Below are positions 19,941 to 31,079 of a stretch of 64,000 bases of DNA, in pieces. Every line of letters starts with the position of its first letter. Positions within the stretch are counted from its first letter, which is position 1. The stretch is taken from positions 39,054,099 through 39,118,098 of the forward strand of contig CM038470.1 in NCBI GenBank assembly GCA_021464415.1. Reading direction: 5' to 3'. The translations under genes and the position numbers were made by a program. Origin of the DNA: Lonicera japonica. Taxonomy: Eukaryota; Streptophyta; Magnoliopsida; Dipsacales; Caprifoliaceae. The notes beneath the pieces are model-generated. The model was not told the DNA's origin, made no database searches, and saw only the letters and a list, made by a program, of their open reading frames with translations.

Positions 19941-21228
19941 TCAGAGAGCTGAAACTCGAATATTGATGTCCTCGGCTCCTATTCTCTTTGTCATCTTTCT
20001 CGGTGTGTTGGTAACCCAAACCTTCCCTTTCGTACCTCGTTACCGGTTCCAAGGCTTGAAGCAATCCGAGCTGTCCCATTCCCAGACTGGCTCCAGGTAT
20101 GTATTTCATCTTTCTCAGCATGTTCGTGATCTTGGTGCTGAGACCAGGGATATTGTCTGGGGGTAGATACTTGATTCTTTGGGTGGTGAGAGCTTGTACT
20201 TGAGGCTCGTAAGAAAAGCCTCCTAGCTGTATGCTCTGACTCCCGATGCCCAATACAGGTAACTCCAGATCCGCCAAGGTCCTTTCAGGATCTCCTTGGA
20301 TAGTGATTATGTTCCCTTCGAATGGTATTTTGATCTTCTGGTGTAAGGAGGAAGGGAGTGCTCCTATATCATGTAGCCATGCTCTTCCCAACAGGAGGTT
20401 GAAACTGGAGGGAATGTCTATGATTTGGAACTCGGCCGAAAAGTTTCGGGGACCAACCATGAGATCAAGCTTCAGAGAACCCAAGACGACTCGCCTAGTG
20501 TTGTCATAGGCTCTAACGGTCACAGCTGATGGCGAAAGCTTTGAGTCTAAGATACCCAGACATCTGACAGTCTTCAGGGGGCAGACGTTTATGGTTGACC
20601 CGTTGTCGATGAGGACTTGCGGCAAGATTTTCCCTCGGGTCCGGACAGTGATATGGAGAGCCAGACTGTGTTTCTTCCCCAATGGAGATAAGTCTTCATC
20701 TGAAAATGACAGACTTCTTTGGACTGTAAGGGACCAAATCATGTTTGGCAGTTGTTCGGGCATAGAGTCTGGCGATATGACAGCCTCATCTAGGAGTTTG
20801 ATGAAAGCGGTCCTGTGAGGTTTGGAGGCAACCAGGAGGCCCCAAATGGTGATGTGGGCCTGGGTTTTCTTTAACTGTTCCAATACTCGATCTTCTCCTA
20901 CTTCCTTAGGAGGTGGTGTTTTCTCGGCATCCATTAGCGGTGGTTGATATACCCTTCCCGAACGGGTAATTTGCTGTATCCAAAGGGATGCTGGGTCTGA
21001 TCCCTCTGAGACTTCCGATGATTCTGGTTCTGTCGACCAACTGAAGGCTTTGGGGGAGGTTTCTGTCATACAGATTGTCTCCTTGGGAAGGCCTTGGGGT
21101 TTCCATGGCCACTTCTTCTTGTCCTGGGTCCATCCTATCCCAGCTTTTCCGGGATTGGTCTTGATTGTAAGTGGTTGTGAGATCCCCTGGTTGGCCTTTC
21201 CTAAACCCTGCCCGGGTATGAATTTCAT
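19870..21228 (-). pseudogene. element A: protease region with G-patch-like motifs
   Basis: The protease active site reads LIDNGSTINVCPL, the DNGS form usual in Tat-type elements. The product opens with KFIPGQGLGKANQGI, a glycine-rich pattern like a G-patch, and a weaker second copy (MKYIPGASLGMGQLG) follows the protease. The segment is in the same frame as gag, separated only by one TAG codon. It goes out of frame with RT near 19920-19935, where a run of seven T and a run of six A lie on the + strand. Whether that is a mutation or programmed cannot be decided here. Confidence 0.85.
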
Positions 21229-23013
21229 CTAAGCCATCCATTGGTCGATTATCGGATTGAGGCCTGGGGCCACTTGAGCCTTTGCTGGTAGCACAACTAG
21301 TGCTCTGTAGGCTGGGTCATCTCGGATAAGTCCTACGGGATCAAAGCCTTCTTCATCAGTGGTCAAGGCGTTAATTCCTGCAGGTGGAGCATGGTTCGGA
21401 AGGGGGTTGTTGGTAACATTGGGCCCGCCGGGTGCGGGAATGGTTCCAGCTTCAATGAGGTCCTGAATACGGTGACGAAGAGCCAAGCAGCGTTCCATGT
21501 CATGGCCTGCTGCTTGATGGTATGCACAGTTCTCATTCATTCTCCAAGTACCGGGAATAGGACTTGGTGGAGGGCGTGGGTTGAGGGGAGTGATTAGTCT
21601 AGCTTTCTGGAGTAATTCCATACTTTTGACCAGGGTAGTGGGAAGAGTACAGAAGTTCCTTTTTCTCCTCATTTCGGTACCCGAGGAATCTCCTTGTACG
21701 GGCCAATTCATCGTAGCTGCTTGTGGTGGCTGTTGAAAGGAGCTCTGTTGATACGGGTATGAGCCTATTTGGTTAACAGTTGGAGTGGCCATCTTTCTCC
21801 ATGCGTATGAGGCTTTCTTGGTATCATTCTCGGCTTTCTTAGCCAATTCTTCTCCTACTTGTGACCCCATGCTTAACAGGGCTCTGAAATGTGGGAATAC
21901 GTGCTTTCCCATACAACTTAATACAGCTGGAGTAAAATTCCTCTGTATGATCTCCAACTGTTCTTCTTCATCAGGCCGTTTAGACATCTGGGAGGCCATC
22001 TCTCTCCAGCGTGTGACGAAGTCACTGAAACTTTCTTTCTCGCCTTGCTTGGCCATTTCCAGGTGCTTGCGAGTAATTTTCAAATCTTCATTGGACCCAT
22101 ATTTATTCATGAACTCCTTGACAATATCTCCCCAAGTCTTCGTGTGGTGTCTCTCGAGATCAAAAAACCATCTCAGGGCGGCCCCCGTGAGAGTCATGTG
22201 AAAGGCCTGAGCTAATTCCGGTTCTCCACAACTGGACATTTGCATGGATCTGATATAGGATTGGAGATGGGTTTTAGGAGGTGTGGTTCCTGTGAACTTG
22301 GTGATGGAAGGGAGCTTGAATCCCTGGGGCAATCTTGCTTCTGGGTAGAGGGAAAAAGCATTCATATCTGTAATCTCATCTGCTCCTTTTATTAGAGAAA
22401 CCCCCCTTTGCAAAACCCTCATCTGCTCTTTCAGTTTCTTCATTTCTTCACTCTCTCTTGACACCTCATCGGGCTGTTCCCGAGCTATAACCGATTCTGC
22501 ATACACTGCCCGAAGTCAATTGATGTCTGGGTATTCATGAGGAGGGGCTACTGGGGCCGGAGGTGGAATAGGCCTTGCGGGAACTTGTGGCCATGGCTGG
22601 TATTGAGGATCAATGCCCGGTTGGGGTTGTGGCCAGACGATGGGTGGCTCTGGTTGCTGATAGGTAGGGCCTGAATCTGGGGCCCACTGATTCGGGTTGT
22701 TAGGATCTGCCTGAACGGGACCTGTGGTGATAGGACTCGTTTGAGGTGGATTGGTTCCTTGAACTGGGGGAAGTACTTGCGATGACTGCCCTTGATCTCG
22801 ATTCGGTGGTAGTCGTTCAAACCCCGGTGGCGCGACCCGTCCAGCTAACAACTCTTCTACTCGAACTCGGGTACTCTGTTGTTCATTTGTGAGGTTTGCT
22901 AGACTTATGCTGACGGTCCTCAGTAAAAGATACATTTCGGCTAAATCTGGCTGTGGTGCAGACGCCTCGGCTAGGCTCTGATCTGTCTCTGGATTCTCGC
23001 GTCTATCAGCCAT
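21229..23013 (-). pseudogene. element A: gag
   Basis: Translation starts best at ATG 23011-23013 (MADRRENPETDQ). The N-terminal part is proline and glutamine rich. A TGA stop at 22516-22518 (context DIN-stop-LRAVY, probably from CGA) interrupts the frame. The capsid-like part contains AFHMTLTGAALRWFFDLE, VKEFMNKYGS and SDFVTRWREMASQM, then a CAYHQAAGHDMERC cysteine/histidine motif. Gag ends in a TAG at 21229-21231, and the protease continues in the same frame from the next codon. The segment upstream of 23013 is open to 23163 but does not look coding. Confidence 0.88.
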
Positions 23014-23163
23014 TTTCGGTGTGCTCGGTCTTATTAATCTCCCGGTATGATCTCGACCAGCCCAACCTTCTAGACTGTTGCCGTATGATGACTGTAGATG
23101 GAACCATAGGGCGAAGATGAAGGAAGACCATGACGTGACTCGAATTTTGCCAAAAGAGACCAC

Positions 23164-24128
23164 GGGAAAAGAAAAACAACGAAAACCAAGTTTCGGCTGT
23201 TTTTATAAAGACACGTCAACAACAACTTGAGCGAATTCCCGGTGGGAGTTTAGGATAGGCAGCGAAGTGCTCCTTGGATCGAATTTTGAAAAACTCATTT
23301 TTTTATTTTATGAAAATTGGGAATATCTCTCCTCTTGAGTTCCTTTTCATGGGAGATGTACCGGGGAAAGTCACAACGAGTTTAACCTCGATGTAAGTTT
23401 CTACGACGGAGGGTGGTCAGCCTCCGGCCGTACTTGCCAATATCTGGGGCAGATATATATCACAAGGCCCTATGTGGTGCAAAATCCTCACGGTTGATAA
23501 AAAATACAAGAGTGTTCTATCTTGACTCTTCCTATATGCAGCGCAGGTATAATGCAAGGTGAAGGTTTTCAGGCTCCCTCCTATTTGGCAAGACCTCGCG
23601 ATATACCCCAGGGGCGGGTACGTGCAAGAATCTTTTGATATACTTCCCGGATACGTGAGTGTTCTCGTCACTCGATATACCTCGGGGGCGTACTTGGCCA
23701 AGGAGAGTGGAAGTAAATGCTTTCGGTTTATGTTGGCCCAAGCGAGCCAACTCCCTACTCACTTATAATACTTCCGAGGGTTCGGGGTAAATTCACACTC
23801 GTAGAACCAATGCATGATTTGTGAAAGTGCGTGCAAAACAAGAATTTTTCTAAAGATTTAATTGCAAATATATTATCTTCGAGGTGTATTTTGAAAACGC
23901 CCTTTTTATTTTTTTAAAAAAGATATTTCTTTACAATCATATATAACATAAAGGGGAAATCCTAAACATATGTCTATGTCAATGAATGGATTCTACTGCG
24001 CCTTTAGGTCAAGTCAACAATAAAATCCAGGCGCCACGTCAGGGGGAAAATTGGGAAAGTAGTAAAAGCATGCATGTCAACATATTTATAAATAAAAGTC
24101 CACATATAAGAGCCTAGTTCTCAATTGT
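23164..24128 (-). other. untranslated leader of element A
   Basis: Nearly 1 kb between primer-binding site and gag. I see no protein motif. ORF-like stretches at 23417-23768 on both strands overlap each other and have no recognisable domain. A long leader of this kind fits Tat-type elements. Confidence 0.55.
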
Positions 24129-24145
24129 CCCCAGCAGAGTCGCCA
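24129..24145 (-). other. primer-binding site of element A
   Basis: On the minus strand TGGCGACTCTGCTGGGG starts one base inside the 5' LTR. This sequence type is typical of Tat/Ogre elements and is reported to pair with tRNA-Arg; the tRNA identity is recalled, not tested. It fixes the orientation of element A. Confidence 0.85.
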
Positions 24146-24146
24146 C

Positions 24147-25909
24147 TGTGAGAATCCGCAAATGCGACCCCCGGGTCTCGTCCCCGTTCGTTGGGCGTCT
24201 TGAAACATCGGAACGGATCCCGTCGTTCCATTTGCTTGGAGTTTGTTTTGATAATTCATATCGGGTGTCCCTACGTCTATTCTAGATGCAAAGGGGTTCG
24301 TTCAGAGTCGCCAGTACGTTTTACGAGAAAACGGACAAAAAGGGTTGTGTAAGGGGAAAGGCTACAGATAAGCCTTTCTTTACACGTTTGTCTGCGAAAC
24401 CAGGATTCTATAGGGTTCGGGAACTATATTACGGTTTGGGAAGGTATTAAGCACCCATTCCGCCCTTTCGGTCTCTAGTGGTCTTATATGTTTATTCTAT
24501 GTTGAAAAACTTGGATGCTTTTATTGACAGTCTACTACTTTTCAAATGAAAACCTTAATTTTCTGGGGGAAAACGGGAAAGGGATAGAAACCTTTGTGTT
24601 CCGAGATCCGATGTTTTTATTATTGAAAGATGTAAATACAAATGACAAAACCATTTATTTTGAAAGAGTATCCCGTATTATTTCCTCAGATAATGACGGT
24701 TTTCTCAGGTTATGATTACTTTTGTAAAAGTTCGGATCTTGTATTGGAACTAATTTAATGTGAAATCAGAACTCTTGAGGAGAGTTATCAGACACGTCGC
24801 AGTCTATAGAGAAGACAGGATATGTTGATTTTAATTCCTAGATAAGTCTTATCAGTCCATGTTTTGAAAACAGAATTTTATCTGGACGATAGTCTACTTA
24901 TTCTTCTGGTTTTGCAAATGGTTTTATCAGGGTCTTTTATTTTGAAGATGGTAGACTATTTATAACTTGGCAATAAGTTTATTCAAATAAAACGAGGACA
25001 AAACAACAGAAATAAAACAAGTACACAGACAAACCTGATTTTCCAGCGCGTTAGAAACCTAGCACAACCATGTTGCCACTTCGCTTCCAGCGCCTATTTA
25101 TAGTGTCGAAAGGGCATATGTCGCGACGAGAAAAAATCGGGGCCTATTTATTGTGACGAGATAAAACTCATATGCAAATATTTAATTACTATAAGAGACT
25201 TTATTTACCTTCCCGACGAGAATAATAATAAAAAAGAGAATATAATACGGCAGAGAGATCTCCGGCGATGATAATCTTCTCCTTCAGATATTTTTGAGAA
25301 TTCGATTCCCGAGACTGGACACGTCGAGTGTCGAGAATAGATTCGATAATTCTTCAGAAATAAGACGATAATAGAAAATACTAGACGAAAGATCAGAAAA
25401 TCAGATCATAAACCCGCAATTCTGCTCTAAGACTACTGTTTTTTGCTGTGATGTTGGTGTCCTCAAACCCTTGGGGGTGATGGCCTATTTATAGTGGCGA
25501 AACGGCATATGTCGCGCGACATTTACTTTAATGATGACATGGTGGGGCAAATGTCACGCGACATTTACTTTAATGATGATGTGGTGGGCAAATGTTGCGC
25601 GACATTTGGGTGTATGTCGCGCGACAATCTTGACTGTCGCGCGACATTTACTTTAATGATGATGTGGTGGGGCATATGTCGCGCGACATGTCCCTGGAAA
25701 AGGGGATTGTCGCACGACATGTCACTGGAAAAGGGGATTGTCGCGCGACATGCTTGAATGTCGCGCGACTTTCACTTTAAAACATGTTTGTTTGGCCAAC
25801 GAACCCTTTCGGGGCAGTTTCGGTGTGTTCGGGTGAGTTCTGGACTCAAAAACAGTACTTTCGAAGGTCGTTAGGGTTCTTGCGGGGGTCACGGATCGGG
25901 GTGTCTACA
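24147..25909 (-). repeat. 5' LTR of element A, with an internal insertion carrying duplicated promoter pieces
   Basis: This 1763-bp repeat pairs with 5943-7563. The minus-strand TATA box CTATAAATAG lies at 25485-25494, with about nine TGTCGCGCGACA-type palindromes upstream of it (25510-25770). Several palindromes show single transitions (TGTCACGCGACA, TGTTGCGCGACA, TGTCGCACGACA). About 175 bp near 25087-25264 has no counterpart in the other LTR. It contains two further CTATTTAT(A/T) boxes and a piece of palindrome. Confidence 0.95.
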
Positions 25910-25914
25910 CCGGT
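25910..25914. repeat. target site duplication of element A, right copy (CCGGT)
   Basis: This matches 5938-5942. Element O RNase H sequence resumes here. Confidence 0.95.
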
Positions 25915-26459
25915 GGGTAGTGTTTTTAGAAGATTATGATTTTACTCTTCAATACCATCCGGGTAAGGCTAATGTAGTAGCCAATGCTCTAAGCCGAAAA
26001 TCTCAAGGGTCATTAGCTGCGTTATGGTGTCCAGAATGGAAACTGAGGGAAGAGTTCCAATGATATAACCTTATGGTAAATTGTGATGAGAACCGAGCTT
26101 ATCTATATAATATGATTGCCCAACTGGCAATTCTACAACCGATGATAGATGCTCAACAGGTAGACAAAGAATTACGAGTGATACGTGATCATTTGGGTAC
26201 AAAAGCCGAATACGGTGGGTACAAACTCGGGACCAATGGTGGAATTGGAGTCCGAGATAGGTTGGTGGTACCAAAAGACTCGGAACATAAAAATAAAATT
26301 TTAAGTGAAGCGCACCATTCTAAATTTACTATTCATCCCGGTGGTACAAAGGTGTATTAAGATTTATCCTGGAACTTCTGGTGGGATGGCATGAAGAAAG
26401 ATGTCGCAAATTTTGTGAGTATATGTATGACGTGTCAGTTGGTGAAAGTTGAGCACCAA
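25915..26459 (+). pseudogene. element O continued: end of RNase H and N-terminal integrase
   Basis: The translation continues the interrupted RNase H with LEDYDF, then [16 protein letters not shown], the standard RNase H terminus. The integrase zinc-binding domain follows, with HHSKFTIHPG and MCMTCQ-like motifs. Stops at about 26062 and 26358 break it. The sequence ends at 26459, where a new LTR terminus TGTAACACCCCC begins. The integrase core and the 3' LTR of element O are not seen in this window. Confidence 0.85.
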
Positions 26460-26970
26460 TGTAACACCCCCACCTTAATTAACAGGATAGCACCTGTAAT
26501 TAAGACCTGGAGTGTTACTAGCCCATCTTAGGTTGACTAAAATGGTATTGAGATAAATACAAAAACCAGAGAACACATAAGACGTGCCAAACAAGCATAA
26601 TGTTCTTGTAATAAATGTTAACAAGCAACAAAAGTACAATTCATGTGATACGCATCAATGTAATATTCTAAGTCATGCAAGGAGTTATATGATAAAAGTT
26701 AGATACATAAACATATCATGAATTCTAAGATTATACAAAACCATATCAAGTGTATCTCAAAAGAATATGCAATGTTATGGGATAGCCGTGGCTTCTCACT
26801 GAAACACAAACATAACAAAACATAGATGTATCAGAGCCTTCTAATTTATTCCTAATCCCGTAATTTCCTTGTCCTTATTAGAACCCCGGGTACATGTATT
26901 ATTTTCGAAAAACAGGGTGAGCAGCTCACCGCTCAGTAGGGGGGAAACAGGGGATATTACGTTTAAAAAT
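26460..26970 (-). repeat. LTR fragment D (long-LTR family), interrupted by element B
   Basis: It starts TGTAACACCCCCACCTTAAT and matches the left part of 58085-61629 in order, including AAGACCTGGAGTG, TTGACTAAAATGG and GGGTGAGCA. It was inserted in the integrase of element O and is cut at 26970 by the Tat-type LTR of element B. Its right end and the second ACCAA duplication copy are not found in this window. Confidence 0.75.
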
Positions 26971-28112
26971 TGTGAGAATCCGGACCCGTGACCCGAGAAG
27001 AGAGTCCTCGTTCTCGGTTTTGAAGGAAAATGTGTTTTGTAGAGTCGTCAGTTTGTTTTACAAGAAAACAAACACAAGATCGTACGAAGGACAATTTGAA
27101 AGTGAATTATCTTTCATACGTTTGAAACCAGAGATTCATTGAAAAATTACTTTGCTAGGGTTCGGGAACTACGTTACGAATTGGGAAGGTGTTAGGCACC
27201 CAATTTGACCTTTCGGTCTCTTAATGGATCATGTATTTAATTCATGTTTTAGATATCTTGCAAGTAGTTTGAATAGTTTTCAGAATAGTCCTTTCTAGAT
27301 AAATTCAATTTAAAACAGTATTTTGAAATCATACTCGAGCTTTGTGAGCGCCTACGTATTCATTCGTAGAATGAAATCAGAGTCTCGTAGTTCCATTTGT
27401 TTGGAAACTATTTTTGTGTTTTTGTTTTGTTTTGAAAACGTGTCAAAACGGTTTTTTAGATTTCTTGTAAAACTTGAAATGGACTAGTTTAGAAAATAGC
27501 GAACTTCTTTGCAAGTTATCTAATTTTATGTATTAAAACTGATATTTAAATGCAGTATCGAAATTCAGAAAGGTTGTTAAAACACGTACCTGATGTGCTT
27601 GAAGAAGAAATGAGAACCTTGCCTTAATTACCTTGCTTGCTTCTTTCTCTAGAACTTTCTCTCACTAGCCTTCTCTCACTAGAAATTTTCTCACTAGAAA
27701 ATACTCTATAATAATTTTGACAGAATTTCATCTTACTAAAAACACTAGTGAGTGTTGATGCCAAAAATGGGAGCCCAAAGGTCCTATTTATAGGGAAAAT
27801 TCTCGCCAAAAACACTCCAAAAGAGGCCAACCGCAGGGGGTGCGGCTGGGGCGTGCGGCTGGTGGCTGCAGCTAGGGCGTGCGGCTAGGGCATGCGGCTA
27901 GGTGCCAACCGCACGGCTGGCAGGTAACCGTAGGGTTGGAGAGTGCGGCTGGCTCACAAAAATGCACAAAAATTTTCAGACTCCCAACGCGTCCGAAAAT
28001 TGGAGACTTTCCTAACGTTCTTCTATATGCATGATAACTCAGGATTAAATGTAAGATGCTCGTTTTAAGAAAAGCAGTATTCACAGGAGGGTCGTGGATT
28101 GGGGTGTTCACA
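26971..28112 (-). repeat. LTR of element B (Tat-type)
   Basis: It begins TGTGAGAATCCGG and ends GGGGTGTTCACA, 1142 bp, and is followed by the same polypurine region as element A. Blocks such as GTTCGGGAACTA(C/T) and CACCCA...CCTTTCGGTCTCT are shared with the LTR of element A. The rest is diverged, so it is a sister family. The partner LTR was not found. A minus-strand TATA box (27784-27793) is preceded by its own repeated motif. Confidence 0.8.
27784..27955 (-). promoter_or_regulatory. element B LTR promoter: TATA box and GTGCGGCTGG-type motif cluster
   Basis: CTATAAATAG on the minus strand (27784-27793) is preceded, in the direction of transcription, by a cluster at about 27827-27955. That cluster repeats GTGCGGCTGG/GTGCGGCTAG and its complement-like CCAACCGCA. 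The position corresponds to the palindrome clusters of elements A and C, but the motif is different. Confidence 0.6.
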
Positions 28113-28170
28113 GACCCTCTCGTCCCGGGATTCTTGCCCGCAAGAATACTGGGACGATAAGAAGACAACG
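28113..28170 (-). other. element B interior, left part, up to the CACTA insertion
   Basis: GACCCTCTCG follows the LTR as in element A. The sequence continues across the CACTA element at 35864. The ACG at 28168-28170 is one copy of the CACTA duplication. Confidence 0.7.
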
Positions 28171-28199
28171 CACTACACCAAATTTGGCAAAATGTCACT

Positions 28200-28390
28200 A
28201 AAATGCGCGGAGCCTTTGTCACGGTTTTGAACCGTCACAATAAATTGTAACAGTTCTGAACCGAATCAAGTGAAAAATGGCACTGTTTGTTAACTTATTA
28301 CACTTATTTTATAACATTGGCACGGTTTTGGACCGTGACAATTTAATTTTAGAATTGTAACGGTTTCAAACCGAAACAATTTATAAATTA
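28200..28390. repeat. left subterminal repeats of the CACTA element
   Basis: Copies of GTCACGGTTTTGAACCGT and of AACGGTTTCAAACCG-like sequence, each itself an inverted repeat around CGGTTT...AACCG, follow the TIR. In this superfamily such subterminal repeats are transposase-binding sites. Confidence 0.8.
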
Positions 28391-29519
28391 GGGCACCAAA
28401 ATCTAAGCGGGATAAAATTTTCATTCTCCCCCTTTCTAATTTTCACTCTCGCTCCCCTCTCCCTTTCTAATTTTCACGATATCCCCTTTCTTCCCCTTTC
28501 TTATTATCGCTATCCTATCTCTCCCCCTTTTTCGAGCCCCCAAACCCACCCTCACACCTCGTCTCCTCCATCTCCTCACACCTCGTCTCCTCCATGTAGC
28601 CTTCGCACGAAATCTCAGTTGTAAACCCTAGCCTCCTCACGAAATCTCAAACGCATCTCGTCGCTTTCAGATTCGAGGTTGTTAAGTCAAGGTAGCCCTA
28701 GCCTCTCAAGTTCTCATCCTCTGCTAGCCCTACCCTCTCACGTTCTCACTCACTTTCAGATTCGAGGTTGCTAACTCAAGGTATGGTTTTGATTTTGAAA
28801 TTTATATTCCGAAATTTTTGATTTTTTTTGGGCTAAATATTAGGGTTTCAATTTTGAGTGAAAAAAGATGTATTTATCATGATTAACTATTCCACGTTTG
28901 TGAAATTAGGGGGCATTTAGTTGTAATCTTCCGAGAACAAAAACAAAATACATCTTTTTTCTTTTTTCTTCTTTTATTTCTTTTGTGTAATCATAACACT
29001 TGTTGATTGATGATACATTCTGGTGCACTATATATATATGCAGTGAAAGAGAGAAAATGGTATTAGACCAGTGGTCTTGAACTGTTTTTGTACCCTTGTT
29101 GATTGTTTAAACTTGGTCGATACCATTTCCAATGCCAATATGTAATGGTTATATGACAATTGACTGGTATATGCACAAAAGTGCTTCTAGTTCCCCTGTG
29201 AATGGCATAGACTTGCTACCTAAGAAAATTGTTGAACTTCTACTGCCTGTGTGTTTTCCAGAATTTTTTAAATTTGCCATCTGATCCAAATATTTATTAT
29301 TTTCTACTACCAAGCAGGTTCTGCCTATAAAACTATATTTTTCTTTAATGTTTTCTCCTTTGGTTCTTGAAATATAAAAAAGTAATTGGAAAAAATAACT
29401 AAACTTTAGTTTGTCAGAGATATCGCTTTGTCTGCCTGTGTCCTTGCGTCTTCTTGTTAGTAAGCTTAGTAAAATATTATTCTCCTATCATCATTATCCC
29501 TAATGATATATTTTTCCAG
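28391..29519. other. CACTA interior, no gene recognised
   Basis: CT-rich then AT-rich sequence. A repeated phrase (TCGTCTCCTCCATCTCC, CTCACACCTCGTCTCC) near 28555-28600 and CCTAGCC-rich phrases near 28620-28740 look like a 5' UTR of a plant gene, followed by a GGTATG donor-like site near 28781. This could be a captured promoter and first exon, but no protein supports it. Confidence 0.3.
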
Positions 29520-29590
29520 ACTGCTGCAGAGTATCAACGCCGAGGAGAGAAGTTCTTTGATGAGCTGGAAATTGCCTTTGCAGATGTGGT
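29520..29590 (+). pseudogene. exon-like segment of unknown origin inside the CACTA element
   Basis: Between an acceptor-like TTTTTCCAG and a donor-like GGTAATTT lies an open stretch coding for AEYQRRGEKFFDELEIAF and a few residues more. Codon use and splice context look like a captured plant exon. I do not recognise the protein. Confidence 0.3.
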
Positions 29591-30935
29591 ACGGTAATTT
29601 ATGTAATCAATCTACTTACTTTTACATTCCTGGTGCACTATATATAATCATAACACTTGTTGATTGATTCACTATATATATTATGTCTGTTTGCTTCTAT
29701 ATATACAAATCCAAAGCCACACACACCGTCTCTAGATCATGGATTAGTTTTTGATAAATGTCTTTCACTATGAGCTCAGCTAATGTTCCTGTCAGTATCG
29801 AGTTCGAGTTCACAAGGAGCTTTTGTAGAAGGAACCCATATGAGTTCCTTATAGGTTTTATGATTCTGGCCAGTGCTATATTTATTTTAAGTTGCCCAAA
29901 CTGCGGGAGAGAACAAGGACAGAGTCAGAAATTTATTTAAAGTGGGAGATTCAAATTAAATATGATAATGGTCTAAATTTTTTGTCAAAAAAAATATTCG
30001 ACTAACTATTGGGGCACCTGTTTATATAAATGAGCACTTCATAAAAAAAATAGTGGGACACTTTATTAAAAAACAGTAATAGTATTCTCTTGAGCGCTTG
30101 TGTTCACAAATTAATATAACAAAAAATATTTGTTTTTTTGGGGCAGTTAAGAAGATCCGTCTGTGGAGAGAAAAGATAGTAGTGTGAAATTGTAGATCAA
30201 TATATATTTAACTACTTAATTATTTGACTATTGTTTCATGAAATGATGGATAATCAATAATTGTATGCAACATCAAATGATCTATACCCACCCGTTCTCT
30301 GTCTCAACATAAATTCATCTTAAATTACTCTTTGAATATACAAGTGACTTTCCTCTTTTTAAAAATCCCTGATCACCATCACTAATCAGCTGGTCTTACT
30401 CTATTACCGAATTGCTTTAAGCGAACCTGATTTCATTCAGCTACTGAATAAATTCGTGGAATCAACGAATCCGTCAAGCCCTATATCATCATTTTTTTCT
30501 CTTTGTTGCTAAAATATGTTTATAAAATAATTAGAAAATATGGATTATTACATATATAGTTTCATGTGCCATGGTAACCTTTTACTTTTGCACAGGATGG
30601 ATGAGAAGAAATGTGAGAGGGATAAAATAAATATTAAGCAGAAGAAAATCCTGAATCCTTCTTATTTTCTCTCAATATAATATAATAGAATAGAATAGAT
30701 ACACAAGTATTCCATCCGTCTCATTGACTTTCATACTTGATTTCCGAAATGTGACAGACAGTTCATTAGACAGATGTCCCAAAAAAAAAAAGTGTTATTG
30801 GTTCAGGGGCAGGGTAGTATACAAATACAGAAACAGGAAAAGCAACAACCTTGACGATTAACTTGCATAAAAGATACTACAAAAAACATTAATAATCAAC
30901 AAGAAATTCATTCGATTGTTTACGCAACAAAATCA

Positions 30936-30937
30936 TC

Positions 30938-30974
<37 letters not shown>
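30936..30974. repeat. (TAA)n microsatellite
   Basis: About 13 uninterrupted AAT/TAA units. Confidence 0.9.
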
Positions 30975-30975
<1 letters not shown>

Positions 30976-31079
30976 AAAGAACCGACTAAAATCACGGAAA
31001 TGCCGCTATAAGAAGAAGTAGTAACTTTAATAGGAGAAAGAGAAGAAAAGAAAAGAAAAGGGGGTCGGGGGTCGGTCTG

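Larger units (their letters stand above)
5943..25909 (-). mobile_element. element A: complete Tat/Ogre-type Ty3/gypsy retrotransposon with two antisense genes
   Basis: The element is 19,967 bp long, ends in TG...CA, and is flanked by CCGGT duplications. On the minus strand it reads: 5' LTR (24147-25909), primer-binding site, leader, gag, protease, RT, RNase H, second RNase H, integrase, then about 8 kb of non-pol sequence, then 3' LTR (5943-7563). The 8-kb stretch contains two genes on the opposite (+) strand and a tandem array next to the 3' LTR. Two RNase H domains, the primer-binding sequence and extra ORFs are features known from the Tat lineage. The copy is not autonomous. It has two TGA and one TAG stop in gag-pol, two frameshifts and a Cassandra solo LTR in pol. 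The LTRs remain very similar, so the insertion is younger than element O. Confidence 0.95.

Noticed and set aside
22516..23163. Separate extra ORF upstream of gag
   Set aside because: It is in the same frame as gag and interrupted only by one TGA, so it is the gag N-terminus and not an independent ORF.
5943..25909. Active autonomous retrotransposon
   Set aside because: Gag-pol has a TGA and a TAG in gag or at its end, frameshifts near 19925 and 16620, a TGA in integrase and a Cassandra insertion, so this copy cannot produce its own proteins.
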